Origin: Marinobacterium nitratireducens
GTDB taxonomy: Bacteria > Pseudomonadota > Gammaproteobacteria > Pseudomonadales > Balneatricaceae
DNA length: 64,000 nucleotides
Assembly (NCBI RefSeq): GCF_014645375.1
Contig: NZ_BMLT01000002.1
Location: 310,001-374,000, forward strand
Reading direction: 5' to 3'
Shown here: piece after piece, positions 36,688 to 46,121 of the stretch
Layout of the letters: each line of letters starts with the position of its first letter
How positions within the stretch are numbered: position 1 is the first letter of the stretch
The notes under the pieces: model-generated
What the model saw: only the letters and a program-made list of their open reading frames with translations
What the model was told of the DNA's origin: nothing
Databases searched by the model: none
Made by a program: the position numbers and the translations under genes

Positions 36688-37580
36688 CCGACGCGGCGCT
36701 GGACGCTTTTCTGCGCAACCTGCGCAGCGAACGCCAGTGCTCGGATCACACCCTGGCCAATTACCGGCGCGATCTGCAGCGCCTGCAACGCTATATGCTG
36801 GCCAATCACCTCGACGGCTGGGATGTCGTGCAGCCGCGTGACATCCGCGCCTTCGTGGCCGAAGTGCATCGTGACGGCCTGTCCGGCAAGTCCATTCAGC
36901 GTCAGCTCTCGGCGATACGTACCTTCTACCGCTATCTCAGCCGCGAAGGCCTGGCGTCCCGGAATCCGGCGCTAGGGGTGCGCGCGCCGAAAAGTCCCCG
37001 CCGCCTGCCCCCGACCCTCGACGCCGACCAGCTCGGCCAGTTGCTGGAAATCCCGGTCGAGGATGCCGTCTCGGCGCGCGACTGCGCCATGATGGAGCTA
37101 ATCTATTCATCGGGGCTGCGGCTGGCGGAGCTCGTCAGTCTCGACCTCGGCGATATCGACTTCCGTGACGCCAGCCTGGTGGTGACCGGCAAAGGGCGTA
37201 AAACGCGCATGCTGCCAGTCGGTGGCAAGGCGCTGCAGGCGCTGGATGTCTGGCTGCAGTGGCGGCCGGGGCTGGCGCATGGTGGAGAGGCGGCGTTGTT
37301 CGTCAGCAGCCGTGGCGGTCGCATCAGCAGCCGCGCGGTGCAGCAGCGGCTGGCGCACTGGGGGCTGCACCAGGCCACCGATGGTCAGGTGCACCCGCAC
37401 CGCCTGCGGCACAGCTTCGCCAGCCATCTGCTGGAGTCGAGCGGCGACCTCAAGGCGGTGCAGGAGCTGCTGGGGCATGCCGATATCGCCACCACCCAGG
37501 TGTATACCCACCTGGATTTTCAGCATCTGGCCGATGTCTATGACAGGGCCCATCCGAGAGCGCGCAAGAAAAATGATTAA
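36684..37580 (+). CDS. xerC: Tyrosine recombinase XerC
   Basis: 298 residues. With XerD it resolves chromosome dimers at dif. The N-terminal SAM-like core-binding domain is followed by the catalytic domain with the first Arg in SSGLRLAELVSLDL, HPHRLRHSFASHLLE (H-x-x-R), LGHADIATTQVYTHLD with the second His and the tyrosine nucleophile. No dif site is seen in the window. It overlaps the HAD gene by 8 bases. Confidence 0.96.
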   Translation: MTDAALDAFLRNLRSERQCSDHTLANYRRDLQRLQRYMLANHLDGWDVVQPRDIRAFVAEVHRDGLSGKSIQRQLSAIRTFYRYLSREGLASRNPALGVRAPKSPRRLPPTLDADQLGQLLEIPVEDAVSARDCAMMELIYSSGLRLAELVSLDLGDIDFRDASLVVTGKGRKTRMLPVGGKALQALDVWLQWRPGLAHGGEAALFVSSRGGRISSRAVQQRLAHWGLHQATDGQVHPHRLRHSFASHLLESSGDLKAVQELLGHADIATTQVYTHLDFQHLADVYDRAHPRARKKND

Positions 37581-38298
37581 GTGTGTAACCTTCGACCTCG
37601 ACGACACCCTCTGGGCGGTAGACCCGGTGATCGAAGCGGCGAACCGGTCATTGTTCGACTGGCTGGCGCGCAATGCCGAGTTGTTCACCCGCCAGTTCAG
37701 CCTTGCGGATTTGCCGCGTCTGCGGCGGGAGGTGCTTGAAAGGCACCCGGAAATCGGCCACAGCGTCACCCAGATCCGCCTGCGGCTGCTGGAGCATGGT
37801 CTGCTCACCGCCGGCTACCCGGCGGCGCAGGCGGAAGCCCTGGCGCTGCAGGCATTCGAGGTATTCCTCGACGGTCGCAATCAGGTGGAGTTTTTCGAGC
37901 ATGCCGTCACCATGCTGCAGATCCTGCGCGAGCGCGGGCTGCTGATAGGCGCGCTGAGCAACGGCAATGCCGACGTCCAGCGCGTCGGGCTCGGCGACTA
38001 CTTCGATTTCCAGTTCAACGCCGACGGTACCGGCACCGAGAAACCCCATCCGCTGATGTTCGAGCAGGCCCTGGAAAAGACCGGTCTGCGGCCCGAGCAG
38101 GTGGTGCATATCGGCGACAACCCCGTCGCCGATATCGAGGGCGCGCACAATGCCGGCTACTGGACCATCTGGGTCAACCTCAAAGGCGAGCTCTGGCCCG
38201 GCGGCCCGACCCCGGACCAGGTGGTGCACGATTTGAGCGAAATCCCCCGGGCGCTGACGGAAATCGCCGAGATCGCCGCATCGCGCGTAACGCTTTGA
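37573..38298 (+). CDS. HAD-superfamily hydrolase, YigB-like
   Basis: 241 residues. The nucleophile motif is VTFDLDDTLWAVDP; motif II is LIGALSNGNADV, and the C-terminal motif is VVHIGDNPVADIEGAHNAG. E. coli YigB dephosphorylates FMN and also follows xerC. The ATG lies inside the xerC tail. This is the last gene of the lysA-dapF operon. The gene is followed by a large hairpin. Confidence 0.92.
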   Translation: MIKCVTFDLDDTLWAVDPVIEAANRSLFDWLARNAELFTRQFSLADLPRLRREVLERHPEIGHSVTQIRLRLLEHGLLTAGYPAAQAEALALQAFEVFLDGRNQVEFFEHAVTMLQILRERGLLIGALSNGNADVQRVGLGDYFDFQFNADGTGTEKPHPLMFEQALEKTGLRPEQVVHIGDNPVADIEGAHNAGYWTIWVNLKGELWPGGPTPDQVVHDLSEIPRALTEIAEIAASRVTL

Positions 38299-38342
38299 TG
38301 GGTAAGGCGTTGGGCATGGGGTCACACCACACGCCTAACGCC

Positions 38343-38419
38343 TAGGGTGCCGGTGAGCCTGCGAACCGCACCAGGTAATTGCGGGAACGGTGCGGTTCAC
38401 TCCGTTCACCGGCACCCTA
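38343..38419. repeat. Long two-step hairpin between convergent genes
   Basis: TAGGGTGCCGGTGA (38343-38356) pairs perfectly with TCACCGGCACCCTA (38406-38419), and inside it GAACCGCACC (38363-38372) pairs with GGTGCGGTTC (38389-38398). A further imperfect dyad (AGGCGTT... with ...AACGCCT, about 38308-38344) sits just before it. This resembles dispersed intergenic hairpin repeats seen in many proteobacteria. It lies between the YigB-like gene and hemW and could end both transcripts. Confidence 0.8.
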
Positions 38420-38428
38420 CGATGTTTC

Positions 38429-38463
38429 CCGTCACCCGTCACCCGTCACCCGTCACCCGTCAC
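38429..38463. repeat. Five tandem copies of a 7-bp unit
   Basis: CCGTCAC is repeated exactly five times. The last copy overlaps hemW: the stop codon of hemW (complement of 38460-38462) is formed by repeat sequence. The array is short and 7-bp, so copy number could change by slippage without affecting the hemW frame except at its very end. Confidence 0.85.
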
Positions 38464-39593
38464 AGAAACAGCTCCAGCAGGTTGTTGAGGAACAACCGGC
38501 CCTGGGACGTTGGCCGGATCTGGTCGGGGTTCTCCTCGAGCAGGCCCTGACGGACGGCCTTTTCAAGCTGCGGTCCTATCTGCTGCAGGTCGAGCCCCGT
38601 TCTCTCGCCGAGCAGGCCGACGGGAACGCCGTCCACCAGTCGCAGCGCGTTGAGCATGAATTCGAACGCCAGCTCGTCCGCGGCAATCGGGTTTTCGCCG
38701 CCGAGTCGCCGCGCAGGATCCATGTAGGCGGCGGGCTGACGCTGTTTCCAGCGTCGCACGATGCGTTTTTCCTCCGGGCGGGTCAGCTTGCCGTGGGCGC
38801 CGGCGCCGATGCCGATATAATCGCCGAAACGCCAGTAGTTGAGATTGTGCGCCGCCTCGCGGCCATCACGGGCATAGGCCGAGATTTCGTATTGCCGGAA
38901 ACCGTGCAGCGCCAGGCGCTGCTGACCCTGTTCCTGAATTTCCCACAGCAGCTCGTCGACCGGCAGGGCCGGCGGGCGGGCATTGAATTCGGTGTTGGGC
39001 TCGATGGTCAGCTGGTACCAGGAGAGGTGTTCGGGCTGTAGCGAGATCGCGGTCTCGAGATCATGCAGGGCGCCGGTCAGGGTCTGCTGCGGCAGGCCGT
39101 GCATCAGGTCGAGGTTGATATTGTCGAAGCCGATGGCGCGGGCGCTGGCGACCGCGGTGTAGGCCTCGTCTGCACTATGGATACGGCCCAGGGCGCTGAG
39201 CTGGGCATCGCTGAAGCTCTGAATGCCCAGTGACAGGCGGTTGACCCCGGCCTCACGAAAGCCGGCGAAGCGCGCCTGTTCGAAGGTGCCGGGATTGGCC
39301 TCCATGGTGATTTCGGCGTTCGCAGCCAGCGGTGTCCGCTGCGCAACACCCGCCAGTATCCGCGCCAGGGCACCGGCTGAAAAGAGGCTCGGTGTGCCGC
39401 CGCCGATAAAGACCGTTTCGATCTCCCGGCCCTGCACATCCGCAAGCTCCGACTCCAGGTCGGCCATCAGGGCCTCGACGTACTGCTCCTCGGGCAGGTC
39501 CCCGCGCGCGGCGTGCGAGTTGAAATCGCAGTAGGGGCACTTGCGCACGCACCAGGGAATATGGATATAGAGGGATAGCGGGGGCAGTTGCAT
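38460..39593 (-). CDS. hemW: HemW-like radical SAM protein (heme chaperone)
   Basis: 377 residues. Radical SAM cluster motif in IPWCVRKCPYCDFNSH (C-x3-C-x2-C), GGGTPSLFSAGALARIL and MEANPGTFEQARFAGF. HemW proteins bind heme and hand it to respiratory enzymes; many older records call them coproporphyrinogen oxidase-like. Unlike HemN the longer N-terminus is missing. It is the last gene in the yggS-to-hemW order, separated from rdgB by 97 bases holding a REP element. Confidence 0.93.
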   Translation of the reverse strand: MQLPPLSLYIHIPWCVRKCPYCDFNSHAARGDLPEEQYVEALMADLESELADVQGREIETVFIGGGTPSLFSAGALARILAGVAQRTPLAANAEITMEANPGTFEQARFAGFREAGVNRLSLGIQSFSDAQLSALGRIHSADEAYTAVASARAIGFDNINLDLMHGLPQQTLTGALHDLETAISLQPEHLSWYQLTIEPNTEFNARPPALPVDELLWEIQEQGQQRLALHGFRQYEISAYARDGREAAHNLNYWRFGDYIGIGAGAHGKLTRPEEKRIVRRWKQRQPAAYMDPARRLGGENPIAADELAFEFMLNALRLVDGVPVGLLGERTGLDLQQIGPQLEKAVRQGLLEENPDQIRPTSQGRLFLNNLLELFL

Positions 39594-39634
39594 GGGATCG
39601 TCGTGCGTGGGGTTAATGGGAGGTGGTGAGTGGC

Positions 39635-39658
39635 GTAGGAGCCCACTCTGTGGGCGAA
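39635..39658. repeat. Single REP-type element between hemW and rdgB
   Basis: GTAGGAGCCCACTCTGTGGG then CGAA, nearly identical to the copy at 5358-5381. No facing partner is visible nearby. Confidence 0.85.
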
Positions 39659-39690
39659 CGGGCGCTAATTGAACGCCGGTGGATGCGGCG

Positions 39691-40329
39691 CTATGCGCCT
39701 TGATCCACCCTGCAGGGTTTCAGGTAAGGCTCGATGTTTTTCACCAGCTGCGCGACGGCCTGACCGCGATGGCTGATGCGGTTCTTTTCCTCCGGTGCCA
39801 GTTCTGCGGCGCAACGCCCGAGTTCCGGTACCAGGAACAGCGGATCATAGCCGAAGCCGCCTTCGCCGCGCGGCGCATGCAGTATCTGGCCCTCCCAGCT
39901 GCCAATGCTGATCAGCGGCGTCGGGTCCTCGGCATGACGCATGAATACCAGCACGCAGCGAAAACGTGCACTGCGTGCCTGCTGTGGTATCTCGGCAAGC
40001 TGGTGCAGCAGGCGCTGGCAATTCTCGGTATCGCTGGCGCCCGGGCCGGCGAATCGCGCCGAATAGATGCCGGGCGCGCCGTCGAGGGCGTCGACCTCCA
40101 GGCCCGAGTCGTCGGCCAGCGCCGGCAGACCGGTGCAGCGACAGGCGTGGCGGGCCTTGAGAATGGCATTCTCGATGAAACTCAGGCCCGTTTCCTCGGC
40201 GTCGGTGACGCCGAGTTCGGACTGGGGGATGACCTCGACCTCCAGGGGGGCGAGGACCTGCTGGAATTCACGGAGCTTGCCGGCGTTGCCGCTGGCCAGC
40301 ACGATACGCTGTACGGATTGACTGCTCAT
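39691..40329 (-). CDS. rdgB: Non-canonical purine NTP pyrophosphatase (RdgB/HAM1)
   Basis: 212 residues. It hydrolyses dITP/XTP and keeps deaminated purines out of DNA. Signatures: [17 protein letters not shown], the [13 protein letters not shown] region, [20 protein letters not shown] and [17 protein letters not shown]. The ATG at the complement of 40327-40329 overlaps the DUF4426 stop (ATGA). Confidence 0.96.
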   Translation of the reverse strand: MSSQSVQRIVLASGNAGKLREFQQVLAPLEVEVIPQSELGVTDAEETGLSFIENAILKARHACRCTGLPALADDSGLEVDALDGAPGIYSARFAGPGASDTENCQRLLHQLAEIPQQARSARFRCVLVFMRHAEDPTPLISIGSWEGQILHAPRGEGGFGYDPLFLVPELGRCAAELAPEEKNRISHRGQAVAQLVKNIEPYLKPCRVDQGA

Positions 40330-40790
40330 TCGGGATAGAAGGTCTGTTCGAACTGAATGCTGTAGGCGGACTGGTTCGGGTCCGGCTGTACTTCGAGCGA
40401 GATGCGCATCAGCTGCTCGCCGGAGAAGCGCAGACCACCGATGTAGTAAAGGGCGTCGGCCTCGCGGATTTCCTTGAAGCTCAGGTCCTCGCTCTGGCCG
40501 ATCAGGTTGCTGGCGCTGCCCGTCACGTTGGCGGTTACCGCCTGCTTGCTGCCGTCGGCCTGCTTCTGCAGCACCGAGACGTTGATCAGCGCGAGGTTCT
40601 TGCTGCGGGTGAGACCGTAGCTTTCGGCGACGTCCGGCTCGATGAAGGTGCTGTTGAAAGCGTTGTAGTGTACCTCGTAGTCGCCGTAGGCGACGAACTG
40701 GTCGGCGCTCGCCACCGGCGCAACGGTCAGCAGCCAGCCGGTCAGGCAACCGGCTGCAACAGTCAGACGGGATTGATTGATTGCTCTCAT
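40326..40790 (-). CDS. Secreted DUF4426 protein
   Basis: 154 residues with a signal peptide ([22 protein letters not shown]) and then a domain beginning [20 protein letters not shown]. Function unknown. ATG at the complement of 40788-40790 has a strong GAGGAAGGAG site. It lies between metW and rdgB, the same place as its Pseudomonas homologue, and is coupled to rdgB by a 4-base overlap. Confidence 0.85.
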   Translation of the reverse strand: MRAINQSRLTVAAGCLTGWLLTVAPVASADQFVAYGDYEVHYNAFNSTFIEPDVAESYGLTRSKNLALINVSVLQKQADGSKQAVTANVTGSASNLIGQSEDLSFKEIREADALYYIGGLRFSGEQLMRISLEVQPDPNQSAYSIQFEQTFYPE

Positions 40791-40871
40791 GGTTTCTCCT
40801 TCCTCAGCCAATTTTCGGCCAACTCGCCAGCGGCGCGGTGCGAATCGCTTCGCTCGGCGGCGCCCTGCCAC

Positions 40872-41462
40872 TCACCGGGTAATCCGGTAGATGGCGATTT
40901 CGCCCAGCATGTTGGGCCACAGTCGCAGCCACCAGCGGTCCCGATGCAGATGATCCACCACCGTGCGCTCGCGGATATGAATGTTGCGCTCGATGCACAG
41001 GCGCTCAAAATCCTTGAACGTGCAGAAGTGGATGTTCGGCGTGTTGTACCAAGTATAGGGCAGGAATTTGGACACCGGCATCTGGCCGCGAAAGCCCAGG
41101 TAGCCGCGTGCGCGCCAGTGGCCGAAGTTGGGAAAAGTGACGATGCATTCGCGGCCGATACGCAGCATTTCGTCGACGATGATGTCCGGACGGTGCATCA
41201 CCTGCAGCGCCTGGGTCATGACGACGACGTCGAAACTGTTGTCCCGAATCGACGCCAGGCCTTCGTCGATGTCTTTTTCGATGACGTTGACGCCGGCCAT
41301 GATGCAGGCGGTGATATTGTCGTGGTTGTATTCCAGACCATAGCCCTCCACCTGCTTGTGGCGGCTCAGGTAGCTCAGCAGCTCGCCTTCGCCGCAACCG
41401 AGGTCGAGAACGCGGCTGCCGGGCTCGATCCAGGCCTGGATAATGTCGAGATCAGCGCGCAT
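40872..41462 (-). CDS. metW: MetW, methyltransferase-fold partner of MetX
   Basis: 196 residues. SAM-binding-like [15 protein letters not shown] near the start, then [12 protein letters not shown] and [20 protein letters not shown]. MetW is required together with MetX for homoserine acylation in several bacteria. Its ATG lies inside the metX end (11-base overlap), so the two are produced together. Confidence 0.94.
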   Translation of the reverse strand: MRADLDIIQAWIEPGSRVLDLGCGEGELLSYLSRHKQVEGYGLEYNHDNITACIMAGVNVIEKDIDEGLASIRDNSFDVVVMTQALQVMHRPDIIVDEMLRIGRECIVTFPNFGHWRARGYLGFRGQMPVSKFLPYTWYNTPNIHFCTFKDFERLCIERNIHIRERTVVDHLHRDRWWLRLWPNMLGEIAIYRITR

Positions 41463-42618
41463 CCGGGCTCTCCGGTGGAATATCGGCGGCCACCCTGCGC
41501 ATGTAGGCGTGCAGAACCTCCATGTATCGCGGGCTGGGAATCAGGAAGGCGTCGTGTCCCTGCTGGGAGTCGATTTCGGCGTAGCTGACCGGCTTGCCGG
41601 CGTCGACCAGCGCATCGACGATTTCCCGCGAGCGTGCCGGGGAAAAGCGCCAGTCGGTGGTGAAGGAAATCACCATGAAGCCGCAACGGGTACCGGCCAG
41701 AGCGTCCGCCAGGCTGTGGCCGAAGGCTGCGGCAGGGTCGAAGTAGTCCAGAGCCCGGGTCATCAGCAGGTAGGTGTTGGCGTCGAAGGCGGTGGAAAAG
41801 CGCTCGCCCTGGTACTGCAGGTAGGACTCCACCTCGAACTGGGGGCTGTAGTCGAAGTTCAGCGCGTCGCTGCGCATCTCCCGGCCGAATTTCTCGTGCA
41901 TGCCGCCGTCGGACAGGTAGGTGATATGGCCCACCATGCGTGCCAGCATCAGGCCGGTCTTGGGGATCGTCTCCTGCTCGTAGTAGTGGCCGGCGTGGAA
42001 CTGCGGATCGCGGGAAATCGCCTGGCGTGCGACCTCGTTGAAGGCAATGTTCTGGGCGGTGAGCTTCGGTGCCGCGGCGATCACCATACAGTGACGCAGC
42101 CGCTCCGGATGGTCGATCGCCCACTGCAGCGCCTGCATTCCACCGAGGCTGCCGCCGATCACCGCGGCCCACTGACGGATGCCGAGATGGTCGGCCAGTC
42201 GCGCCTGGCTTTCGACCCAGTCGGGCACCGTGACGATCGGAAAGTCCGGACCATAGGGCTTGCCGGTCTCCGGGTTCGGGCTGTTGGGCCCGGTGGAGCC
42301 ATGGCAGCCGCCAAGGTTGTTGAGTCCGACGACGAAGAAGCGGTTGGTGTCGATCGGCTTGCCGGGACCTACCGCCGAGTCCCACCATCCGGGCTTGCGA
42401 TCCTCGGTGCTGTGGTAGCCGGCGACATGGTGATTGCCGGAAAGGGCGTGGCAGATCAGGATGGCGTTGCTGTGGTCTGCATTGAGCGTGCCGTAGGTCT
42501 CAATGGCCAGCTCGAAGGCGTCGAGCGTGCGGCCGCAGGCGAGCTGCAGCGGCTGGTCGAAGCGAACGAGACTGGGTTCGACGAGCCCGACCGAATCGTC
42601 GGGAAAGGGGGTTGGCAT
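41452..42618 (-). CDS. metX: Homoserine O-acyltransferase MetX
   Basis: 388 residues, alpha/beta-hydrolase fold. First committed step of methionine synthesis. The nucleophile serine is in [14 protein letters not shown]; the oxyanion-side [27 protein letters not shown] and the late Asp/His region ([10 protein letters not shown]) fit the family. MetX proteins can be acetyl- or succinyl-specific, and many Pseudomonas-type ones use succinyl-CoA; the sequence alone does not let me decide. Confidence 0.95.
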   Translation of the reverse strand: MPTPFPDDSVGLVEPSLVRFDQPLQLACGRTLDAFELAIETYGTLNADHSNAILICHALSGNHHVAGYHSTEDRKPGWWDSAVGPGKPIDTNRFFVVGLNNLGGCHGSTGPNSPNPETGKPYGPDFPIVTVPDWVESQARLADHLGIRQWAAVIGGSLGGMQALQWAIDHPERLRHCMVIAAAPKLTAQNIAFNEVARQAISRDPQFHAGHYYEQETIPKTGLMLARMVGHITYLSDGGMHEKFGREMRSDALNFDYSPQFEVESYLQYQGERFSTAFDANTYLLMTRALDYFDPAAAFGHSLADALAGTRCGFMVISFTTDWRFSPARSREIVDALVDAGKPVSYAEIDSQQGHDAFLIPSPRYMEVLHAYMRRVAADIPPESPDAR

Positions 42619-42679
42619 TTGCTCATTTTCCGGGGGCTGGGCGCTGTTTATGCCTTTAGCGTAGACGATGAGGCCGTGA

Positions 42680-43222
42680 CTACATCACCAGGCGGCCGAG
42701 CTGAGACTGCACGATCTGGATGACCAGGAAGATCAGGATCGGTGACAGATCGAGTCCGCCGATCGGCGGAATCACCTTGCGCGCCAGCGCGAACAGCGGC
42801 TCGGTCAGTTGCAGCAGCAACTGCGGCGCAGGGTGGTAGCTGTTGGGCGCGACCCAGCTGATGATCACCGCGCCGATCACGGCCCAGAAGTAGATGGTCA
42901 GGATGGTGTTGAGCAACCCGACCAGTGCGTAGATCAGCAGACTGGTGATCCCGATGCTGTGCCCGGCCACGGTGATGAGCGCGAACAGCGTCGCCAGCTT
43001 GACGACATAGGCCAGCAGCAGCGGTGAGGTGTCGATGCGGCCGGCGCGGGGAACGATCTGCTGCAGCGGCCGCAGCACAGGGTTGGTCAGGCGTGCGACA
43101 GCCTGGGAGATCGGGTTGTAGTAGTCCGCCTTTGCCAGCTGCAGCAAAAAGCGCAATACGACGATAAAGGCGTAGAGCTCGCCGACCGTGCGGATGATCA
43201 GTAGGATCGGGTCCTGTCCCAT
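42680..43222 (-). CDS. YggT family integral membrane protein
   Basis: 180 residues made of two YggT repeats, each with two hydrophobic segments ([35 protein letters not shown]). Conserved [20 protein letters not shown] and its second-half counterpart [20 protein letters not shown] are present. Family function is unclear; it is linked to osmotic tolerance and polar or septal processes in some organisms. It lies between proC and metX as in Pseudomonas. Confidence 0.92.
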   Translation of the reverse strand: MGQDPILLIIRTVGELYAFIVVLRFLLQLAKADYYNPISQAVARLTNPVLRPLQQIVPRAGRIDTSPLLLAYVVKLATLFALITVAGHSIGITSLLIYALVGLLNTILTIYFWAVIGAVIISWVAPNSYHPAPQLLLQLTEPLFALARKVIPPIGGLDLSPILIFLVIQIVQSQLGRLVM

Positions 43223-43328
43223 GGCTGTTCGTTGCCTTCCTGTTGGTTAAGCCGTTGATTGGCGGAAAGTATAGAGCCTTTCGCCGGGTGAATGAACTCT
43301 GGGGAACCTGTGAACCTTACCAGGCCCC

Positions 43329-44153
43329 CTAACCCTTGAGCTGCTCCGCCAGCTCCCGGGAGCGTCGGGCACAGGCCTGCATCGCCTGCTCTACGGCGGC
43401 CTCCAGCCCCGCCGCCTGGAACGACAGTATGGCCTGTTCGGTGGTGCCCTTGGGCGATGTCACGTTGCTGCGCAACTGCGACGGGCTCAGCTCGCTGGCC
43501 GAGGCCATGCGGGCGGCGCCGAGGGCCGTCTGCAGTGTCAACTGGCTGGCGACGTCGCGGCTCAGGCCGAGCTTCTCGCCGGCGGCGATCATCGCTTCCA
43601 TGAACAGAAAATAGTAGGCGGGACCGGAACCCGAGACCGCCGTTACCGCGTGCAGCAGCTCTTCGTGCTCGACCCAGAGTGCCAGCCCCACGCCGCTCAT
43701 CAGGCTCTCGGCCCGGGCTTTCTGTTCGGCGCTGACACGAGCGTTGGCGTACAGGCCGCTGGCGCCGGTCTGCACCTGTGACGGGGTGTTGGGCATGCAG
43801 CGTACGATGGCGTTGTCGCCGCCGAGCCAGCGGTCCAGGCTGTCGCAGCCGATACCGGCCGCGACCGATACCACCAGTGGCCGGCTTTCGACGACGGCCG
43901 CCGTCATGGCTTCGCAAACCGCTTTCATTATCTGGGGCTTGACCGCCAACACCAGAATATCGGCGGCGCGGGCTGCAGCGTCGTTGTCGCTGCCGGTGCA
44001 CAGGCCAAGGGGCTCGAGGTCGGCCAGCTTTTCGACCCGGGTGCCGGTGGCCCAGATTCGCTCGGCCGGGTAGCCGTTTTCCAGCAGGCCGCCGATGATG
44101 GCGCGGGCCATGTTGCCGGCACCGATAAAGGCTACGGTTGGTTTCGTACTCAT
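43329..44153 (-). CDS. proC: Pyrroline-5-carboxylate reductase
   Basis: 274 residues. It makes the last step of proline synthesis. NADPH-binding VAFIGAGNMARAIIGGL at the start, VLAVKPQIMKAV, and the C-terminal family signature around GSGPAYYFLFMEAMIAAGE and VTSPKGTTEQAI. The gap to yggS (95 bases) holds a decayed copy of the yggS tail. Confidence 0.96.
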   Translation of the reverse strand: MSTKPTVAFIGAGNMARAIIGGLLENGYPAERIWATGTRVEKLADLEPLGLCTGSDNDAAARAADILVLAVKPQIMKAVCEAMTAAVVESRPLVVSVAAGIGCDSLDRWLGGDNAIVRCMPNTPSQVQTGASGLYANARVSAEQKARAESLMSGVGLALWVEHEELLHAVTAVSGSGPAYYFLFMEAMIAAGEKLGLSRDVASQLTLQTALGAARMASASELSPSQLRSNVTSPKGTTEQAILSFQAAGLEAAVEQAMQACARRSRELAEQLKG

Positions 44154-44164
44154 CTGGATTCCTT

Positions 44165-44248
44165 TTGCTTCGTCGAGCGCGGGCCGAACAGGGCGGGGCC
44201 GATGCGCTCGTTATGGTTTTGGCGGCGCCTTCGGGCCATGGGCTCCGT
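44165..44248 (-). pseudogene. Decayed duplicate of the last ~25 codons of yggS
   Basis: The bases 44181-44207 match 44292-44318 (inside yggS) at 24 of 27 positions, in the same orientation. Read on the minus strand the copy gives IGPALFGPRS in place of IGTALFGPRD of the intact gene; further upstream the EGA codons are also recognisable but in another frame. This is a short direct repeat left from a duplication, or an old gene end displaced by one. It is non-functional as far as I can see. Confidence 0.7.
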
Positions 44249-44965
44249 TCATGTCGCTGTTCCCACGGGTGTTTTGGCGCCGTAATCGCGGGGGCCGAAC
44301 AGGGCAGTACCGATGCGCACCTGGGTCGCGCCTTCGCATATGGCCGCTTCCATATCCGCGGACATCCCCATCGACAGGGTATCCAGCCCAGGGTGTTCCT
44401 GCTGCAGTTGTCGCAGCAGCTCCCGCATGGCGGCCAGTGGCCGCCGCTGCTCCTCGGGATCCTCACTGGCGGCCGGAATCGCCATCAGGCCGCGCAGGCG
44501 GATGTTGGGCAGCGTCGCGACCTCTCGTGCCAGCGCCTCCACCTCATCGGGCAGGCAGCCGGATTTGCTTGGTTCCGCGCTGATGTTCACCTGCAGGCAG
44601 ATATTCAGCGGCGCCAGCCCTCCGGGCCGCTGTTCCGACAGGCGACGGGCCACCTTGGCGCGGTCTACGCTGTGCACCCAGTCGAAGTGCCCGGCGATGG
44701 CACGTGTCTTGTTGGACTGGATCGGGCCGATAAAATGCCACTCGATATCGAGGTCGGCCAGCGCCTCGATTTTATCCAGCGCTTCCTGCAGGTAGTTTTC
44801 GCCGAAGGCGCACTGGCCTGCGGCATAGGCGTCGCGCAGTTCGTCGGGGCTGCGGGTCTTGCTGACGGCCAGCAACTGTACGGAATCCTCGCCGCGGCCG
44901 CAGTCCGCCGCGACCTCGGCGATCCGCTTGCGCACTGCACAAATATTGTCTGCTATGCTGTTCAT
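44249..44965 (-). CDS. yggS: YggS/PLPBP family PLP-homeostasis protein
   Basis: 238 residues, PLP-binding single TIM-barrel. The PLP lysine is in LLAVSKTRSPDEL; FGENYLQEALDKI, WHFIGPIQSNKTR and MGMSADMEAAI are conserved. It keeps free pyridoxal phosphate and amino/keto acid balance in order. It is the first gene of the long minus-strand operon and diverges from pilT with 94 bases between. Confidence 0.95.
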   Translation of the reverse strand: MNSIADNICAVRKRIAEVAADCGRGEDSVQLLAVSKTRSPDELRDAYAAGQCAFGENYLQEALDKIEALADLDIEWHFIGPIQSNKTRAIAGHFDWVHSVDRAKVARRLSEQRPGGLAPLNICLQVNISAEPSKSGCLPDEVEALAREVATLPNIRLRGLMAIPAASEDPEEQRRPLAAMRELLRQLQQEHPGLDTLSMGMSADMEAAICEGATQVRIGTALFGPRDYGAKTPVGTAT

Positions 44966-45059
44966 TGCTCTGCTTTAGCGGTGGCGGTCATTGGATTGAC
45001 CGGGGTATTCTGCTAGAAATAGGGTCTCGAATGGAAGTAGTAGCGGGTCGCGAACGAAG

Positions 45060-46094
45060 ATGGATATAACCGAGCTCTTATCGTTTACGGTGCAGCAGGG
45101 AGCGTCCGACCTGCATCTCACGGCCGGGATGCCGCCAGTGATCCGTGTCGACGGCGACGTCCGTCGCATCAAGCTGCCGGCGCTGGACCACAAGGCCGTG
45201 CAGGCCCTTGTCTACGACATCATGAACGACAAGGTGCGCAAGGAGTACGAGGACAACCTCGAGGTCGACTTCTCGATCGAAGTGCCGTCCCTGGCGCGCT
45301 TTCGTGTCAACGCCTTCAACCAGAACCGCGGCGCCGCCGCGGTGTTCCGCACCATCCCCAGCCGTGTACTGACGCTGGAGGATCTCGGCATGGGCAAGGT
45401 GTTCCAGGACATGGCCGAGAAGCCCCGCGGGCTGGTGCTGGTGACCGGGCCGACCGGTTCCGGTAAGAGTACGACCCTGGCGGCGATGGTCGACTACATC
45501 AACGACAACCGTACCGACCATATCCTCACCATCGAGGATCCGATCGAATTCGTGCACGAAAGCAAGAAGTGCCTGATCAACCAGCGTGAGGTGCATCGTG
45601 ACACCCACAGCTTTGCCAACGCGCTGCGTTCGGCGCTGCGCGAGGACCCCGATGTGATCCTGGTCGGCGAGATGCGAGACCTCGAGACCATCCGCCTCGC
45701 GCTGACGGCCGCCGAAACCGGTCACCTGGTGTTCGGCACCCTGCACACCACCTCGGCGGCGAAGACCATCGACCGTGTCATCGACGTCTTCCCGGCGGCG
45801 GAAAAGGACATGGTGCGCTCGATGCTGTCGGAATCCCTGCAGGGCGTCATTTCCCAGACCCTGCTCAAGAAAACCAATGGCGGCCGGGTGGCGGCCCATG
45901 AGATCATGGTCGGTACGCCGGCCATCCGCAACCTGATCCGAGAGGACAAGGTCGCGCAGATGTATTCGGCGATACAGACCGGTGCAGCCTTCGGCATGAA
46001 GACACTGGACCAGAGTCTGCTGGAACTGCTGCAAAAGGGATTGATCTCGCGCGAAGCCGCGCGGGAAAAGGCAAAGAGTCCGCAGAGCTTCTGA
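45060..46094 (+). CDS. pilT: Type IV pilus retraction ATPase PilT
   Basis: 344 residues, normal length. Hexameric cytoplasmic motor that pulls pilin back into the membrane and drives twitching. Walker A is GPTGSGKSTT, Walker B region DPDVILVGEMRDLET, His box GHLVFGTLHT, and the PilT-specific AIRNLIRED near residue 286. pilU follows after 27 bases. Confidence 0.98.
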   Translation: MDITELLSFTVQQGASDLHLTAGMPPVIRVDGDVRRIKLPALDHKAVQALVYDIMNDKVRKEYEDNLEVDFSIEVPSLARFRVNAFNQNRGAAAVFRTIPSRVLTLEDLGMGKVFQDMAEKPRGLVLVTGPTGSGKSTTLAAMVDYINDNRTDHILTIEDPIEFVHESKKCLINQREVHRDTHSFANALRSALREDPDVILVGEMRDLETIRLALTAAETGHLVFGTLHTTSAAKTIDRVIDVFPAAEKDMVRSMLSESLQGVISQTLLKKTNGGRVAAHEIMVGTPAIRNLIREDKVAQMYSAIQTGAAFGMKTLDQSLLELLQKGLISREAAREKAKSPQSF

Positions 46095-46121
46095 CGGGCA
46101 TCAGGCTTGGGGAATTAGACC

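Noticed and set aside
38429-38463. Possible CRISPR or iteron-type origin sites in the CCGTCAC array
   Set aside because: Only five 7-bp copies with no spacers, no replication gene nearby, and no AT-rich unwinding region.
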